Shown here: positions 1-7,923 of the stretch, in pieces
Layout: every line of letters begins with the position of its first letter
Numbering within the stretch: position 1 is the stretch's first letter
Notes under the pieces: model-generated
What the model saw: only the letters and a program-made list of their open reading frames with translations
Database searches by the model: none
Told to the model about the DNA's origin: nothing
Position numbers and translations under genes: made by a program
Assembly: GCA_021767625.1 (NCBI GenBank)
Contig: JAASTB010000040.1
Coordinates: 1 to 11,486, forward strand
Direction: 5' to 3'
Source of the DNA: Wenzhouxiangella sp.
GTDB lineage: Bacteria > Pseudomonadota > Gammaproteobacteria > Xanthomonadales > Wenzhouxiangellaceae
DNA: 11,486 nucleotides

Positions 1-2
1 CC

Positions 3-515
3 GAGCAGCACCGCATCGAGGCGCCGGCCATCGTGTTCGATTCCCAGGAGGCCCTGCAAAAGGCCTTCAAGGCCGGCGAGCTGGACAAGGACTTCGTCGC
101 CGTGGTCCGCTTCCAGGGCCCCAAGGCCAACGGCATGCCCGAGCTGCACGGCCTCATGCCGCCGCTGGGCGCGCTGCAGGACCGCGGCTTCCACGTCGCC
201 ATCGTCACCGACGGGCGCATGTCCGGCGCCTCCGGCAAGGTACCGTCCGCCATCCACGTCACGCCGGAGGCGCACGACGGCGGCATGCTCGCCCGGGTCC
301 GGGACGGAGACATCATCGTGCTGGATGTCGAGCAGAAACTGCTGGAAGTGAAGGTGCCGGAGGCCGAACTGGCCAAGCGCGAGCTCAAAGAACCGGACCT
401 CTCCCATAATCGATTCGGCGTCGGCCGCGAGCTGTTCGCCACCATGCGCCACAGCGTCGGCAGCGCCGAACAGGGCGCCTCCATCTTTGATCCCGTGGGT
501 GAAGAACGCGCATGA
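3..515 (+). CDS. edd: Phosphogluconate dehydratase, C-terminal part (5' end outside window)
   Basis: Edd dehydrates 6-phosphogluconate to 2-keto-3-deoxy-6-phosphogluconate, the first dedicated step of the Entner-Doudoroff pathway, in the cytoplasm. The reading frame is open from the first bases of the window and ends with TGA at 513-515, so only about 170 C-terminal residues are visible, against roughly 600 in the family. The segment around nt 198-230 encodes AIVTDGRMSGAS, which fits the second IlvD/Edd family signature. It is preceded by NGMPELHGLMPPLGALQDRG, which is typical of Edd rather than IlvD. The cysteines that would ligate the Fe-S cluster lie upstream and cannot be checked. The stop codon overlaps the eda start as ATGA, so the two genes are co-transcribed and probably translationally coupled. 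The neighbouring aldolase supports Edd over dihydroxy-acid dehydratase. Confidence 0.95.
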   Translation, partial: EQHRIEAPAIVFDSQEALQKAFKAGELDKDFVAVVRFQGPKANGMPELHGLMPPLGALQDRGFHVAIVTDGRMSGASGKVPSAIHVTPEAHDGGMLARVRDGDIIVLDVEQKLLEVKVPEAELAKRELKEPDLSHNRFGVGRELFATMRHSVGSAEQGASIFDPVGEERA

Positions 516-1135
516 ACGCCATCAACTACATGAAGCTGTCGCCGATCGTCCCCGTGGTGGTGCTGGACGACGCCGAACACGCCCTGCCCCTGGCCGAAGC
601 CCTGCTGGCAGGTGGCATCAACATCATGGAGATCACCCTGCGCAGCGACGCCGCACTGGCGAGCATCGAGCGCATCGCCAAGGGCCTGCCGGACATGCAC
701 GTCGGCGCCGGCACCGTGCTGGACGCACAACAGATGATCCGCGTGCGCGACGCCGGCGGTCGCTTCAGCTTCAGCCCGGGCATCAGCGACGAGCTGCTGG
801 AATGCGCAAAGAAGGAAGCCATCCCCTTCATCCCGGGCGTCGCAACGGCCAGCGAGGTGATGCTGGCGATGCGTCACGGCATCGAGGGCTGCAAGCTGTT
901 CCCCGCCTCGGCGGTGGGTGGCATCGAACTGCTGAAAGGCTTTGCCGGACCGTTCGGGTCGATGAAGTTCTGCCCGACCGGCGGCGTCAGCCTGGCCAAC
1001 ATGAACGACTACCTGGCGCTGCCGAACGTGGTGTGTGTGGGTGGCAGCTGGATCGTGCCGAAGAAGAGTGTGGCGACGGGTGACTTTGGGGCTATCACGA
1101 AGCTTTGCAGGGAAGCGCTGGGGTCGGTTGGCTGA
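512..1135 (+). CDS. eda: KDPG aldolase (2-keto-3-deoxy-6-phosphogluconate aldolase)
   Basis: Eda cleaves 2-keto-3-deoxy-6-phosphogluconate to pyruvate and glyceraldehyde-3-phosphate, completing the Entner-Doudoroff branch begun by Edd. The 207-residue product has the normal family length. The (beta/alpha)8 class I aldolase motifs are visible: MEITLR with the catalytic Glu at residue 40, VGAGTVLD near 64-71, FSPG at 87-90, and GCKLFPAS with the Schiff-base Lys at residue 128. PTGGV of the phosphate-binding region follows. The ATG at 512 overlaps the edd stop by four bases and is preferred over the internal Met7. Codon use is strongly GC-ending, like edd and unlike the island that follows. The stop lies 78 bases from the converging methyltransferase gene, and I see no clear hairpin terminator between them. 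Confidence 0.97.
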   Translation: MNAINYMKLSPIVPVVVLDDAEHALPLAEALLAGGINIMEITLRSDAALASIERIAKGLPDMHVGAGTVLDAQQMIRVRDAGGRFSFSPGISDELLECAKKEAIPFIPGVATASEVMLAMRHGIEGCKLFPASAVGGIELLKGFAGPFGSMKFCPTGGVSLANMNDYLALPNVVCVGGSWIVPKKSVATGDFGAITKLCREALGSVG

Positions 1136-1213
1136 TCAGGCCATCTCGGGAATGAGTGTCTGAATTAAGCTGCGGCTATTTCGGACAGCTGAGCGCCCCG
1201 GAGAGCAATGCTT

Positions 1214-2734
1214 CTACAGAAGTTCGTAAACGATTGCCGCGATCTGCCTTGCCAGCCATGGCGGCACGGCATTTCCGATCTGCACGAATTGTTGTGTTCG
1301 ATTACCCTCGAAATGATAGTCATCAGGAAACGTCTGGAGACGCGCTGCCTCACGTGGGGAAAGGCTACGACACTGAGTAGGGTCCGGATGAATATAGTAA
1401 TGCCCATCCTTGGAGATATGGCTGGTTATGGTGGTGGACGGCCGGTTTCCTGCCTGAACACGGAACCGGTCCACAAATTTGCCGCTTTCCCAATTCGCGT
1501 GATCCGGCGCGAGGACTGAGGGAAAGTCTGCCGCCTTGGGGGACTTCCCGCCATGCACTTCAGCCCAGCACGCCGCAAAGAAATATCGATGCAAGTCAGT
1601 CCCCATATGCCCCCTCGAGACATGCCCAGTAAGCACTCTGGAGCGGCCAGATAGCCACTGCATGAGGTCAGCTGTCGCGGCATGAGCGAGTCTTGGTCGC
1701 CCACGGCTATAGCTCACAGACTGGAGCGGCAATTCGTGCCCAAGCCGATCCAAAGCGTCAGACATCGCGTGACGAAGCTTGTCGGGCAGTCCGTGACTTG
1801 AACGCAACAGTGGTTTGGTACCTCCCACTATTGCTTTTCTCCACGCTTCTCCGCTGTCTCCCCCACGTGACAGGCGGCTGCGAAGGCGCGGAAGTCCGCG
1901 GATCACTTCGTCGACCCTAATTGGCCTTTCGCCTTTTTCCAGCACCTTAGGTTGCACGCCAAGATCCGTGCGGATACCAAAAAGAATTACGCGATGGCGC
2001 GCCTGGGGTACTCCGTAGTTTTCGGATCGGATCAGAAAATCCTCGGGCTGCGGGTCTTCATCGGAGACTACGAGCGAACGAATCGAGTATTCGAGACCAC
2101 CGGCCCCCCTCACCCCGGCCGCCTTCCCTGGTCGGCGCAGGTCACCGAGGATGGCTTGGAAGATGGGTCCTCCACCGACCTGCGCAGACAGCAGCCCGCG
2201 GACGTTTTCCATCACGAAGACCGCGGGCTGCACCCGAGCAAGAATGCGAAGGTATTCCAGATACAGGAAATTGCGCTCATCGTCTTCCGGGCAGTAACCC
2301 TGTTTGCCGCGATTCCTCGACCGGCCCACCAGGGAATAGGCTTGGCACGGAGGACCCCCGATTACTACGCTGGGGTCCGACTTCCAACCACGGATGACCT
2401 CCTTGATTCGAGAATCAATGCGTGAATTGTCTTTACCAAGGGCTGTCGGCATACCCAAAGTATGCGCTAGTGCCGCCTTGTGCTGCTCCGGCCATCGGGC
2501 ATACAGGTCTTCACGTTCGATCTCTCCGCGAAGATAGCGCCAATAGTCCTCAGGCCATTCATCGTCACCGAACTGCCTCAGAAATGAGCGGAGGGTAAGC
2601 GTCGCGTGGGCGCTGACTTCCTTCTCCACCGACAGGTCGATACTGAAAGGAGCTCCTCCCCGGGAATCCCGGTATGCGCTGAACCCCTCTCCAAGGCCCC
2701 CCGGACCGGCGAACAGGTCAATAACGTGAATCAT
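1214..2734 (-). CDS. DNA (cytosine-5-)-methyltransferase, Dcm-like
   Basis: This enzyme transfers a methyl group from S-adenosylmethionine to C5 of cytosine in a specific DNA site. All core motifs of the 506-residue protein are visible: motif I DLFAGPGG (residues 6-13, AdoMet binding), motif IV GGPPCQAYS with the catalytic Cys130, motif VI MENVRG (175-180), motif VIII QARHR (244-248), a target-recognition region around 270-420, motif IX near 425-440, and motif X QIGNAVPP (485-492). The C terminus is complete. The ATG at 2734 is chosen because a GGGGTGAG sequence (2741-2748) lies six bases upstream and the protein begins directly with motif I. An in-frame TTG at 2764 would add ten residues without a ribosome binding site. 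The gene is divergent from vsr, which implies that it makes 5-methylcytosine whose deamination products need repair. The recognition site cannot be read from sequence. It probably supplies the self mark for the Z1 operon (inference). Confidence 0.95.
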   Translation of the reverse strand: MIHVIDLFAGPGGLGEGFSAYRDSRGGAPFSIDLSVEKEVSAHATLTLRSFLRQFGDDEWPEDYWRYLRGEIEREDLYARWPEQHKAALAHTLGMPTALGKDNSRIDSRIKEVIRGWKSDPSVVIGGPPCQAYSLVGRSRNRGKQGYCPEDDERNFLYLEYLRILARVQPAVFVMENVRGLLSAQVGGGPIFQAILGDLRRPGKAAGVRGAGGLEYSIRSLVVSDEDPQPEDFLIRSENYGVPQARHRVILFGIRTDLGVQPKVLEKGERPIRVDEVIRGLPRLRSRLSRGGDSGEAWRKAIVGGTKPLLRSSHGLPDKLRHAMSDALDRLGHELPLQSVSYSRGRPRLAHAATADLMQWLSGRSRVLTGHVSRGHMGTDLHRYFFAACWAEVHGGKSPKAADFPSVLAPDHANWESGKFVDRFRVQAGNRPSTTITSHISKDGHYYIHPDPTQCRSLSPREAARLQTFPDDYHFEGNRTQQFVQIGNAVPPWLARQIAAIVYELL

Positions 2735-2740
2735 ATGGGC

Positions 2741-2748
2741 CTCACCCC
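2741..2748 (-). promoter_or_regulatory. Ribosome binding site deciding the methyltransferase start
   Basis: The minus strand reads GGGGTGAG six bases before the ATG at 2734. No comparable site precedes the in-frame TTG at 2764, which supports the shorter 506-residue protein. Confidence 0.6.
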
Positions 2749-2787
2749 GCGCTCTTCCTTCCAACGGTGATAGAATACGTCGGCAAC

Positions 2788-3252
2788 ATGGTTGATATCG
2801 TAAACAAAGACGCGCGTTCCCGGATGATGTCCGGAATCCGGGGCAAGGACACTGGACCTGAAATGCTGGTGCGTCGCGCCTTGCATGCAGCTGGGTTCGG
2901 GTATCGGCTGCATGTCAGGGATCTTCCCGGCAAGCCGGACATCGTCTTGCGAAAGTACCGGGCAGTAGTTTTCGTACATGGTTGCTTCTGGCATCGTCAT
3001 GAGGGCTGCCATTATGCCACCACGCCGTCGTCGCGCCAGGACTTTTGGCTCCCGAAACTCGAGGCAAATCGTCGCCGGGATACAGAGGCCCGCGAGCGCT
3101 TGGTGCAGGCGGGCTGGCGCGTGTTTGTTGTCTGGGAGTGCGGACTCAAGCATGACCCCGCCGAAACGATCGCCGAACTCGTCACCGCACTCAGAAGCCC
3201 CGGCAATCCCGGCGGCGAGATTCCATCGGCGCCTCCCCGGCCGCGCTCATAA
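2788..3252 (+). CDS. vsr: Very short patch repair endonuclease (Vsr)
   Basis: Vsr nicks 5' of the T in T:G mismatches formed by deamination of 5-methylcytosine, starting very-short-patch repair. The 154-residue product closely matches the family length of about 156. It begins MVDIV, then has SRMMSGIRGKDTGPE, the usual Vsr N terminus. Catalytic and metal residues are present: Asp51 in GKPDIV, His64 and His69 in HGCFWHRH, and structural-zinc candidates Cys66, His71, Cys74 and Cys118. The ATG at 2788 fits the family N terminus, whereas a GTG at 2767 would add seven residues. No strong Shine-Dalgarno sequence precedes either start. The gene is divergent from the methyltransferase, not overlapping it as in Escherichia coli dcm-vsr. 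The C-terminal tail after residue ~140 is Pro/Gly-rich and not conserved. Confidence 0.96.
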   Translation: MVDIVNKDARSRMMSGIRGKDTGPEMLVRRALHAAGFGYRLHVRDLPGKPDIVLRKYRAVVFVHGCFWHRHEGCHYATTPSSRQDFWLPKLEANRRRDTEARERLVQAGWRVFVVWECGLKHDPAETIAELVTALRSPGNPGGEIPSAPPRPRS

Positions 3253-3437
3253 CGGCACCCTGAAAATCCTGCTAATTTAAGGACGCGATGGAACGGTGGG
3301 CCGCTCCGCTGCAAGTTCCCAAGGAGCGCATACTGACCGATGCGAAAGCAACGTTACAGTTGCCTCTGACCGCCTGTCATGGCGTTAGTTGCCAAGATTT
3401 GTAGCTTCGCCCTGTTCACCCCGTGCAACAGCATCGG
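3253..3437. other. Intergenic region between convergent vsr and the defence operon
   Basis: These 185 bases separate the 3' ends of two convergent transcription units. Only short imperfect inverted repeats are visible, for example GCAAC/GTTGC at 3348-3363. None has a convincing stem and T-run, so I cannot name a terminator here. Confidence 0.5.
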
Positions 3438-4169
3438 CTATATTTCGAACATCTGGTTCAGTATATCCGCCAGATTGTCGGGCCGAAGATCAGCGAGGGA
3501 TCGAACCTCGTTCCGAATACGAATGCCGAGGATCGCGCGACGCATGATGGATTCCATCGCGGACTTCCCGTGAATTTCTGAAGCACGGATCCAAGCTTCC
3601 CCCACCGCCCGAGCTAGAACAGGATCGCTGCCAATGCTGGGTCGCTCAGTAATCTGCACCAAGGCATCCTCGGTGAGCTTCGTCAGCAACTTCCAGCGCT
3701 CAGGGTGATCCGGGCCGCGATCTAGAGCGCGTCCGCGCATCCAAAGACGTTGGAACGTGTTCCTTACCCCTCCAATATAGCGCTCGATCGCAGCACCGAA
3801 GCGCCAATGAACGATGTCGGGGGCAACGACCGCCGACACGAAGCTCCAGACATCATCACGCAGGGCCTCGCCTGTCGAAAATAGCTCGGCCTGTGCAAGC
3901 CAAGCGGCTACCTTGGCATCGAAGGCAGCAAGGGAATTCCGGTCGTTTGTCACTCCGAAACCATGAGCACGGGCAAGCTCCTCCAAGTCAGCGCGCAGCT
4001 CTTCCAACTCAGAGGTTCCGACTGGTGTTCCACCTGTTGCTGCAAACCGCACGGAGACAGGAAGGTTCGCCGGGTCGAATCCCCGCCACCTTTCAAGCCC
4101 GTGTTCGAGAAAATCTCGGATCACGCTTTCACAAGCCGGGCCAGGAAGTCGGGGCAAGAGCAGGCTCAT
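3438..4169 (-). CDS. Unknown protein, last gene of Z1/GHKL defence operon (243 aa)
   Basis: I cannot assign a function. The 243-residue product looks largely alpha-helical, soluble, and without a signal peptide or membrane segment. Its most distinctive part is the second half: DDVWSFVSAVVAPDIVHWRF (about residues 105-124), then ERYIGGVRNTFQRLWMRGR, then a helical stretch with LVQITERPSIG. The WRF and RNxFxRLW pattern reminds me of the DUF6339-type small proteins found in defence loci, but this is from memory and not verified. The ATG at 4169 immediately follows the stop codon of the upstream gene, and a strong GGGAGAGG (4175-4182) sits five bases before it, inside the upstream coding sequence. 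The tight junction indicates that it is an obligate part of the same operon. It could be a structural or sensor subunit, or an effector taking the place of the AIPR protein of Mza systems (inference). Confidence 0.85.
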   Translation of the reverse strand: MSLLLPRLPGPACESVIRDFLEHGLERWRGFDPANLPVSVRFAATGGTPVGTSELEELRADLEELARAHGFGVTNDRNSLAAFDAKVAAWLAQAELFSTGEALRDDVWSFVSAVVAPDIVHWRFGAAIERYIGGVRNTFQRLWMRGRALDRGPDHPERWKLLTKLTEDALVQITERPSIGSDPVLARAVGEAWIRASEIHGKSAMESIMRRAILGIRIRNEVRSLADLRPDNLADILNQMFEI

Positions 4170-5069
4170 CTATGCCTCTCCCAGTTCAGCAAGCGAAAGA
4201 AAGGTGGCGCGAAAGACGCCCGGGCGGCTCTCGAGGACGGAACGAATGAAGGCGACATCCTTTCCCGGCCACGCCTTTCGAAGCCATGTGGCCGCCTGAG
4301 CGGCAAGCGACCCGGGCTCCGTCTCGACAATATCGGCGTCAGCATCGACAAGAAATCTCTCGCAGATCTGGCTCATGATGTCCGCAAGAACGAGCTGAAG
4401 GGTGTGCGGATCCTCATTTTCGATCCGCTCAAGAAACTCAATCGCGTTCCTGTTCAGGTACAGCCGGACGGCTCCATGGAAGTCACGATTCCAGTCACGA
4501 GGAGACCAGTGAAGATACCAAGGGGCGTCCCCCTGCAGCCCGCCGCCCAAGATCTGGCCAAGATCGGCTGTTTCGATCGGGAAGCGAGGCTCTTCGCCTT
4601 CTAGCCGGATACGAACACTGTCCGACCAGAGACGGTCACCGACGGATGTCGGAGACAGTACGCCCGGTCGGTTAGGCGAAGACGCCAGTGTGACCTGTGC
4701 ATGAAGATCAAGAACCATCGAGAGCATCCCTCCCTTGATGACACTTTCGAATTGCCAGGCCGGATTCTCCCAATCGACGGCTCTGGTGTGCCGGCTGACC
4801 ACAAGGCGGGGTAGACGGCCCTGTCCAGTACCGATCCGGACACCTAGCGACAAATTCAGATCTTCAATAGGGAGGGACAGATCGGCTGCGACAATCTCGC
4901 GCAGCACTTTGAATCTTCTTCGCACGTGAATGTCGCTTGACGAGTCCCAGTTCGAAAGAAAGTCGCCGGCTTCGACCCACTCAACTCCATCAATGGATAC
5001 TTCCCACGGAGTCGCCTCGACAGCAGCGTCCGAAAGCGTGAGAAAAGGAAAGGCAATTCTCCGGTTCAT
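4170..5069 (-). CDS. Unknown protein, fourth gene of Z1/GHKL defence operon (299 aa)
   Basis: I do not recognise the family. The 299-residue protein has no signal peptide or membrane helix. The N-terminal half has alternating hydrophobic and polar residues, suggesting beta structure, for example FPFLTLSD, PWEVSIDGVEW, LSLGVRIGTGQGRLPRLVVS and SMVLDLHAQVTLA. The C-terminal third (from about residue 205) reads as helical. A region near residues 184-200 is rich in tryptophan and aromatics (PWYLHWSPRDWNRDFHG). The ATG at 5069 overlaps the TGA of the GHKL ATPase gene (ATGA), and its own stop abuts the next start. This indicates translational coupling and probably a fixed stoichiometry with its partners. 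No catalytic motif is evident to me. A structural or target-recognition role for the complex is possible but is only inferred from position. Confidence 0.85.
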   Translation of the reverse strand: MNRRIAFPFLTLSDAAVEATPWEVSIDGVEWVEAGDFLSNWDSSSDIHVRRRFKVLREIVAADLSLPIEDLNLSLGVRIGTGQGRLPRLVVSRHTRAVDWENPAWQFESVIKGGMLSMVLDLHAQVTLASSPNRPGVLSPTSVGDRLWSDSVRIRLEGEEPRFPIETADLGQILGGGLQGDAPWYLHWSPRDWNRDFHGAVRLYLNRNAIEFLERIENEDPHTLQLVLADIMSQICERFLVDADADIVETEPGSLAAQAATWLRKAWPGKDVAFIRSVLESRPGVFRATFLSLAELGEA

Positions 5070-6916
5070 CTCGAAACTGCCTCTTCAAGAACTTCAACCT
5101 CGACGGTCACAGCGCAGTCCTCGGGAACCCTCACGCAAATCTCTAAGCCCCCCTCGCGTCCGGCAAGCGCCAAGACAGCACCTTTGGCTACTTCCTCGCC
5201 GTCGGCCCACCTGATCGAAATAACTTCCGGATTTGGCGCACCTTCGCCAAATCGATCGAGTTTTGTTCCCTCGATAGCCACAGCCGCGGTCGCCTGCAAT
5301 ACGGCGCCGCTTCGTTTCGCGTCCTGGGTTAGCTCAGTCGAGAACACCGCGATCTTGTGGTCTTTGCGCACCTCGAGATGTTCGAAGACAGGGCGTGTGG
5401 CTCGTGCGCGTTTTGGGCGTGAACCCCTCCCACCACCCGTGGCCCGACGTCGGCTGGCTCCGTCTCCCCCCACATTTTCGAGGACGGAACCCAGCCGACC
5501 TGCGAGTCGCGCCAGTGGTGGCCCATCGTCCCCATCCTTAGCAGCCGGAGCAGGCTGAAGACCCATTTCGGACGCCGCCTCCCGCAGACGTCTCAGTGCG
5601 ATATTGACGTAGCTCTTCTCGTTCCCCTTGGGAAGGTTGTCCGGAATCCAGTCGTCATGCGCCGGTGGTTCGGAGTCAGCGAAAGCGCGCTCGACCTCAT
5701 CTTCATCGCTCGCCAAGAACACACCCGCCCACTCGAGTCGCTCGTCAGGTAGCGGATTACCCTCGAGGTACTTCACCACAAGCTCGACTGGCCGCATCAG
5801 CGCAATGTGATGAAGCTGATCCGGCACGAGCGAATCCGTCGGAACGAGATGTCGACGTGGTGACTTAAGTCCCTTCTCTACCGCAAGAGTTCCGAGGGAT
5901 TTTATCGGCCGCAACGACTCGATGTGTCGCACGTCATTTCCTTCACTATGACGCGCTGCGCGCATGGCCTTGCAGAACAGATCGAATGGTGCGAGGGACT
6001 CTGGCTCCGGCACGGGAATAACTTCATCCTCGAGCATGACCGTGCATCGAAACCGCCGGGACGCCGGCAGATCTGCCATCATCCGCGGCCAGAAGTTCCA
6101 GAGTAGCGACTCGATAATCCGGCCGGCCGACACACTCAGATCCTTGTCCTCGGTCTGAAAACCGACCATCATAATTGAGGTTCCACTCCCCCGGTGCCTG
6201 CGATCGGGGAAGCCGAGGGCGTTCGCGAGCGCGTCGGCACTCACCCCCGTCATGGGATCGGCAACCCCGTCTTCGGGATCTCGAACGCCCCACCAGTGCC
6301 TCCCGGTGAACCTGCGCAGCATATCGTCTTCCGGAATCTCGAACGAGCGCCCTACATGACAGCCAATCAGCCGACGGTCATCCGGGCCGGCATCGTGTGG
6401 AAGGGTATCGACGATGAGGGTGCTGCAGGAGCTTGCCCTGTAGAGCGCGACCTTGCCGAAGCCATAGGTTCCTCCACCGTGCCCGGTATCTCGCGGGGTT
6501 CCAATATTGCGCAAGAAGTCGATGAAGTCCGTCAGCTTCGTTCCCACGGGAATGCGGTCTGATCGCGTCGGTCCACCGAGGCCCACGGTTCCGAAGTCAC
6601 AGACCTCTAGAACAACCAAGGGATCCTCATCTAGGGTCTCACGAATCTGCCGGTTGGACGTCGGTTCTGCAGGAAGTTCCGCGAGGACGTGGTGTTCAAG
6701 AATGTCGCGCTGAGCGGCCTCCAGTGTCCGGATCCTGATCAGCATTTCGGGCCCTTTTCCAAGCTTTGCTGCATCGGCGATGTTTTGGACGGATTCCCGA
6801 ATGACCGTCTGGAGGGGATCAAGTGTTGGCGCTCCGAGAAGTCGCCGGAAATTCTCTCCGATGTTTCCGGTGGAGCCATATGGCTCGGAGTGAAGCTGCA
6901 TGATCGGCTCAGTCAC
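5066..6916 (-). CDS. GHKL-type ATPase (MutL/paraMORC-like), 616 aa
   Basis: This is probably an ATP-driven clamp of the gyrase/Hsp90/histidine-kinase/MutL superfamily that controls a DNA-processing complex. The Bergerat ATP-binding motifs are present: N-box IRESVQNIADA (Glu41, Asn45, Asp48), a second motif VCDFGTVGLGG (Asp107 to Gly115), and a glycine-rich ATP-lid motif GHGGGTYGFGK (145-155). These differ from canonical MutL DxGxG spacing, which fits a divergent paraMORC-type family better than true MutL. A middle region (~245-420) is probably transducer-like and includes an unusual SEPPAHDDW (415-423). An Arg/Gly-rich basic linker (~488-509) leads into a beta-rich C-terminal domain of about 105 residues. 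The GTG at 6916 overlaps the upstream stop by four bases and is preceded by GGGAG. An ATG five codons in (6901) is a possible alternative. Comparative genomics places such ATPases beside Z1 helicases and nucleases in restriction systems. Confidence 0.88.
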   Translation of the reverse strand: MTEPIMQLHSEPYGSTGNIGENFRRLLGAPTLDPLQTVIRESVQNIADAAKLGKGPEMLIRIRTLEAAQRDILEHHVLAELPAEPTSNRQIRETLDEDPLVVLEVCDFGTVGLGGPTRSDRIPVGTKLTDFIDFLRNIGTPRDTGHGGGTYGFGKVALYRASSCSTLIVDTLPHDAGPDDRRLIGCHVGRSFEIPEDDMLRRFTGRHWWGVRDPEDGVADPMTGVSADALANALGFPDRRHRGSGTSIMMVGFQTEDKDLSVSAGRIIESLLWNFWPRMMADLPASRRFRCTVMLEDEVIPVPEPESLAPFDLFCKAMRAARHSEGNDVRHIESLRPIKSLGTLAVEKGLKSPRRHLVPTDSLVPDQLHHIALMRPVELVVKYLEGNPLPDERLEWAGVFLASDEDEVERAFADSEPPAHDDWIPDNLPKGNEKSYVNIALRRLREAASEMGLQPAPAAKDGDDGPPLARLAGRLGSVLENVGGDGASRRRATGGGRGSRPKRARATRPVFEHLEVRKDHKIAVFSTELTQDAKRSGAVLQATAAVAIEGTKLDRFGEGAPNPEVISIRWADGEEVAKGAVLALAGREGGLEICVRVPEDCAVTVEVEVLEEAVSR

Positions 6917-7923
6917 GAGGCAAACTCCCGAAGCAATTCGTCGAATTTGGCGGCTGTAACCCCGCAGCCTTCCGCGAATCCGAGGTCGATCTGGTAGGTG
7001 GCATCGACCACACCAGCGGGTATTTTTCCATCCGAAAAACGCGAAGAGGCTATCCGGGGAAAGTCCGACGAAACGTCATAGAGCTGTTCCGCGTCCAGCC
7101 TGAATGAATGCCGGTTCCATCCCTGATCATCAACGTCATCGCATCCTGCGCCCATCAGAAGTTCACGCAGGCCTGATGGCTCATCAGCCTTTGCGAGAGC
7201 CTGACCACCCAGCGCCGACACATTCAGAAGGCCGCCGTCGACCGGTTCGAGAACCATGTGGAGCAGGTGAAGGGAACCGCCGGCCGGCGGTTCCAACTGC
7301 TCCAGGCCATTGATGGTCACCACACTGGCGCCCGCGCGAAGCGATGCCTTTACCTCGAGCGAGGTGTCACGAATCCTGAAGTCGTGACGATCGCCCGCTG
7401 GCCCGCGCCATGTCCGCCAAGCGGCGCTTGAGAGGTCAAGCAATTGGTTCAGGACGATGAGTTCCGCGACTAGTCCGGCGACCCGGTTCCTCTCGGGTTC
7501 ACGATGGGACTGCGGAACCAGCAGCGCGCGGAAATCGTCGATCGTCTCTGTGACAGCCTCCGAGATGCCTGCGCCTGCCGCAATGCGTACGAGTATCTCG
7601 TCTACGACGTCGGCAAACACCGCTTCGAGCTCCGTCGAAAGGCACATTAGGTCTAGGAATCGTGATGCCAGCCCTTTATGTGTGAATGTGGAAACGCTGA
7701 TACGCAGGGCTGGGCCGGATTCCATTACCTGTGGACGGTCGCCAGGTGACAACGGAACCAGCAACCTACCTTCCCCATTCGGGCCTACGGCAAGACGGAT
7801 CGGTCCTGCAGGAGTTCTGGCTTCGAGCGGCAGTGAAGCCACTTCAAGGCCCTCGGCACCGCCGCCGGCTCGCAGAACGTTCCACTGTCGCGTCACAGAT
7901 CCCATGGCCGAATCGTCAGACAC
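6913..7923 (-). CDS. PD-(D/E)XK nuclease-fold protein (DUF4420 type)
   Basis: This is a putative nuclease subunit of the Z1/GHKL system. The 336-residue protein carries a recognisable restriction-endonuclease-like core: GLVAEL with Glu154, HDF with Asp181 about nine residues before the LEVK pair (Glu190, Lys192), and a downstream INGLEQLEPP (about 205-214) that I associate with DUF4420 proteins. These residues supply the metal-binding E/D-ExK set, so it is probably catalytically active. A GTG at 7923 is chosen as start: it overlaps the Z1 stop by eight bases and has GGAGG (7930-7934) six bases upstream. A longer in-frame extension to 8064 would encode an implausible Arg/Ser-rich tract that is only the Z1 Glu-rich C terminus read in another frame. 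An ATG at 7905 is an alternative without a ribosome binding site. The stop overlaps the GHKL ATPase start. Confidence 0.88.
   Translation of the reverse strand: MSDDSAMGSVTRQWNVLRAGGGAEGLEVASLPLEARTPAGPIRLAVGPNGEGRLLVPLSPGDRPQVMESGPALRISVSTFTHKGLASRFLDLMCLSTELEAVFADVVDEILVRIAAGAGISEAVTETIDDFRALLVPQSHREPERNRVAGLVAELIVLNQLLDLSSAAWRTWRGPAGDRHDFRIRDTSLEVKASLRAGASVVTINGLEQLEPPAGGSLHLLHMVLEPVDGGLLNVSALGGQALAKADEPSGLRELLMGAGCDDVDDQGWNRHSFRLDAEQLYDVSSDFPRIASSRFSDGKIPAGVVDATYQIDLGFAEGCGVTAAKFDELLREFAS

Noticed and set aside
487..1083. 198-residue plus-strand frame overlapping eda
   Set aside because: Low-complexity Arg/Gly/His-rich product in a shifted frame over a well-supported KDPG aldolase gene.
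1952..2425. 157-residue plus-strand frame inside the methyltransferase gene
   Set aside because: Antisense to conserved methylase motifs; no family resemblance or ribosome binding site.
3348..3363. GCAAC/GTTGC hairpin as a terminator between vsr and the defence operon
   Set aside because: Only a five-base stem with no following T-run on either strand.
3963..4604. 213-residue plus-strand frame across the junction of the two unknown operon genes
   Set aside because: Antisense to two coupled genes whose junction and ribosome binding sites are coherent; product has no recognisable features.
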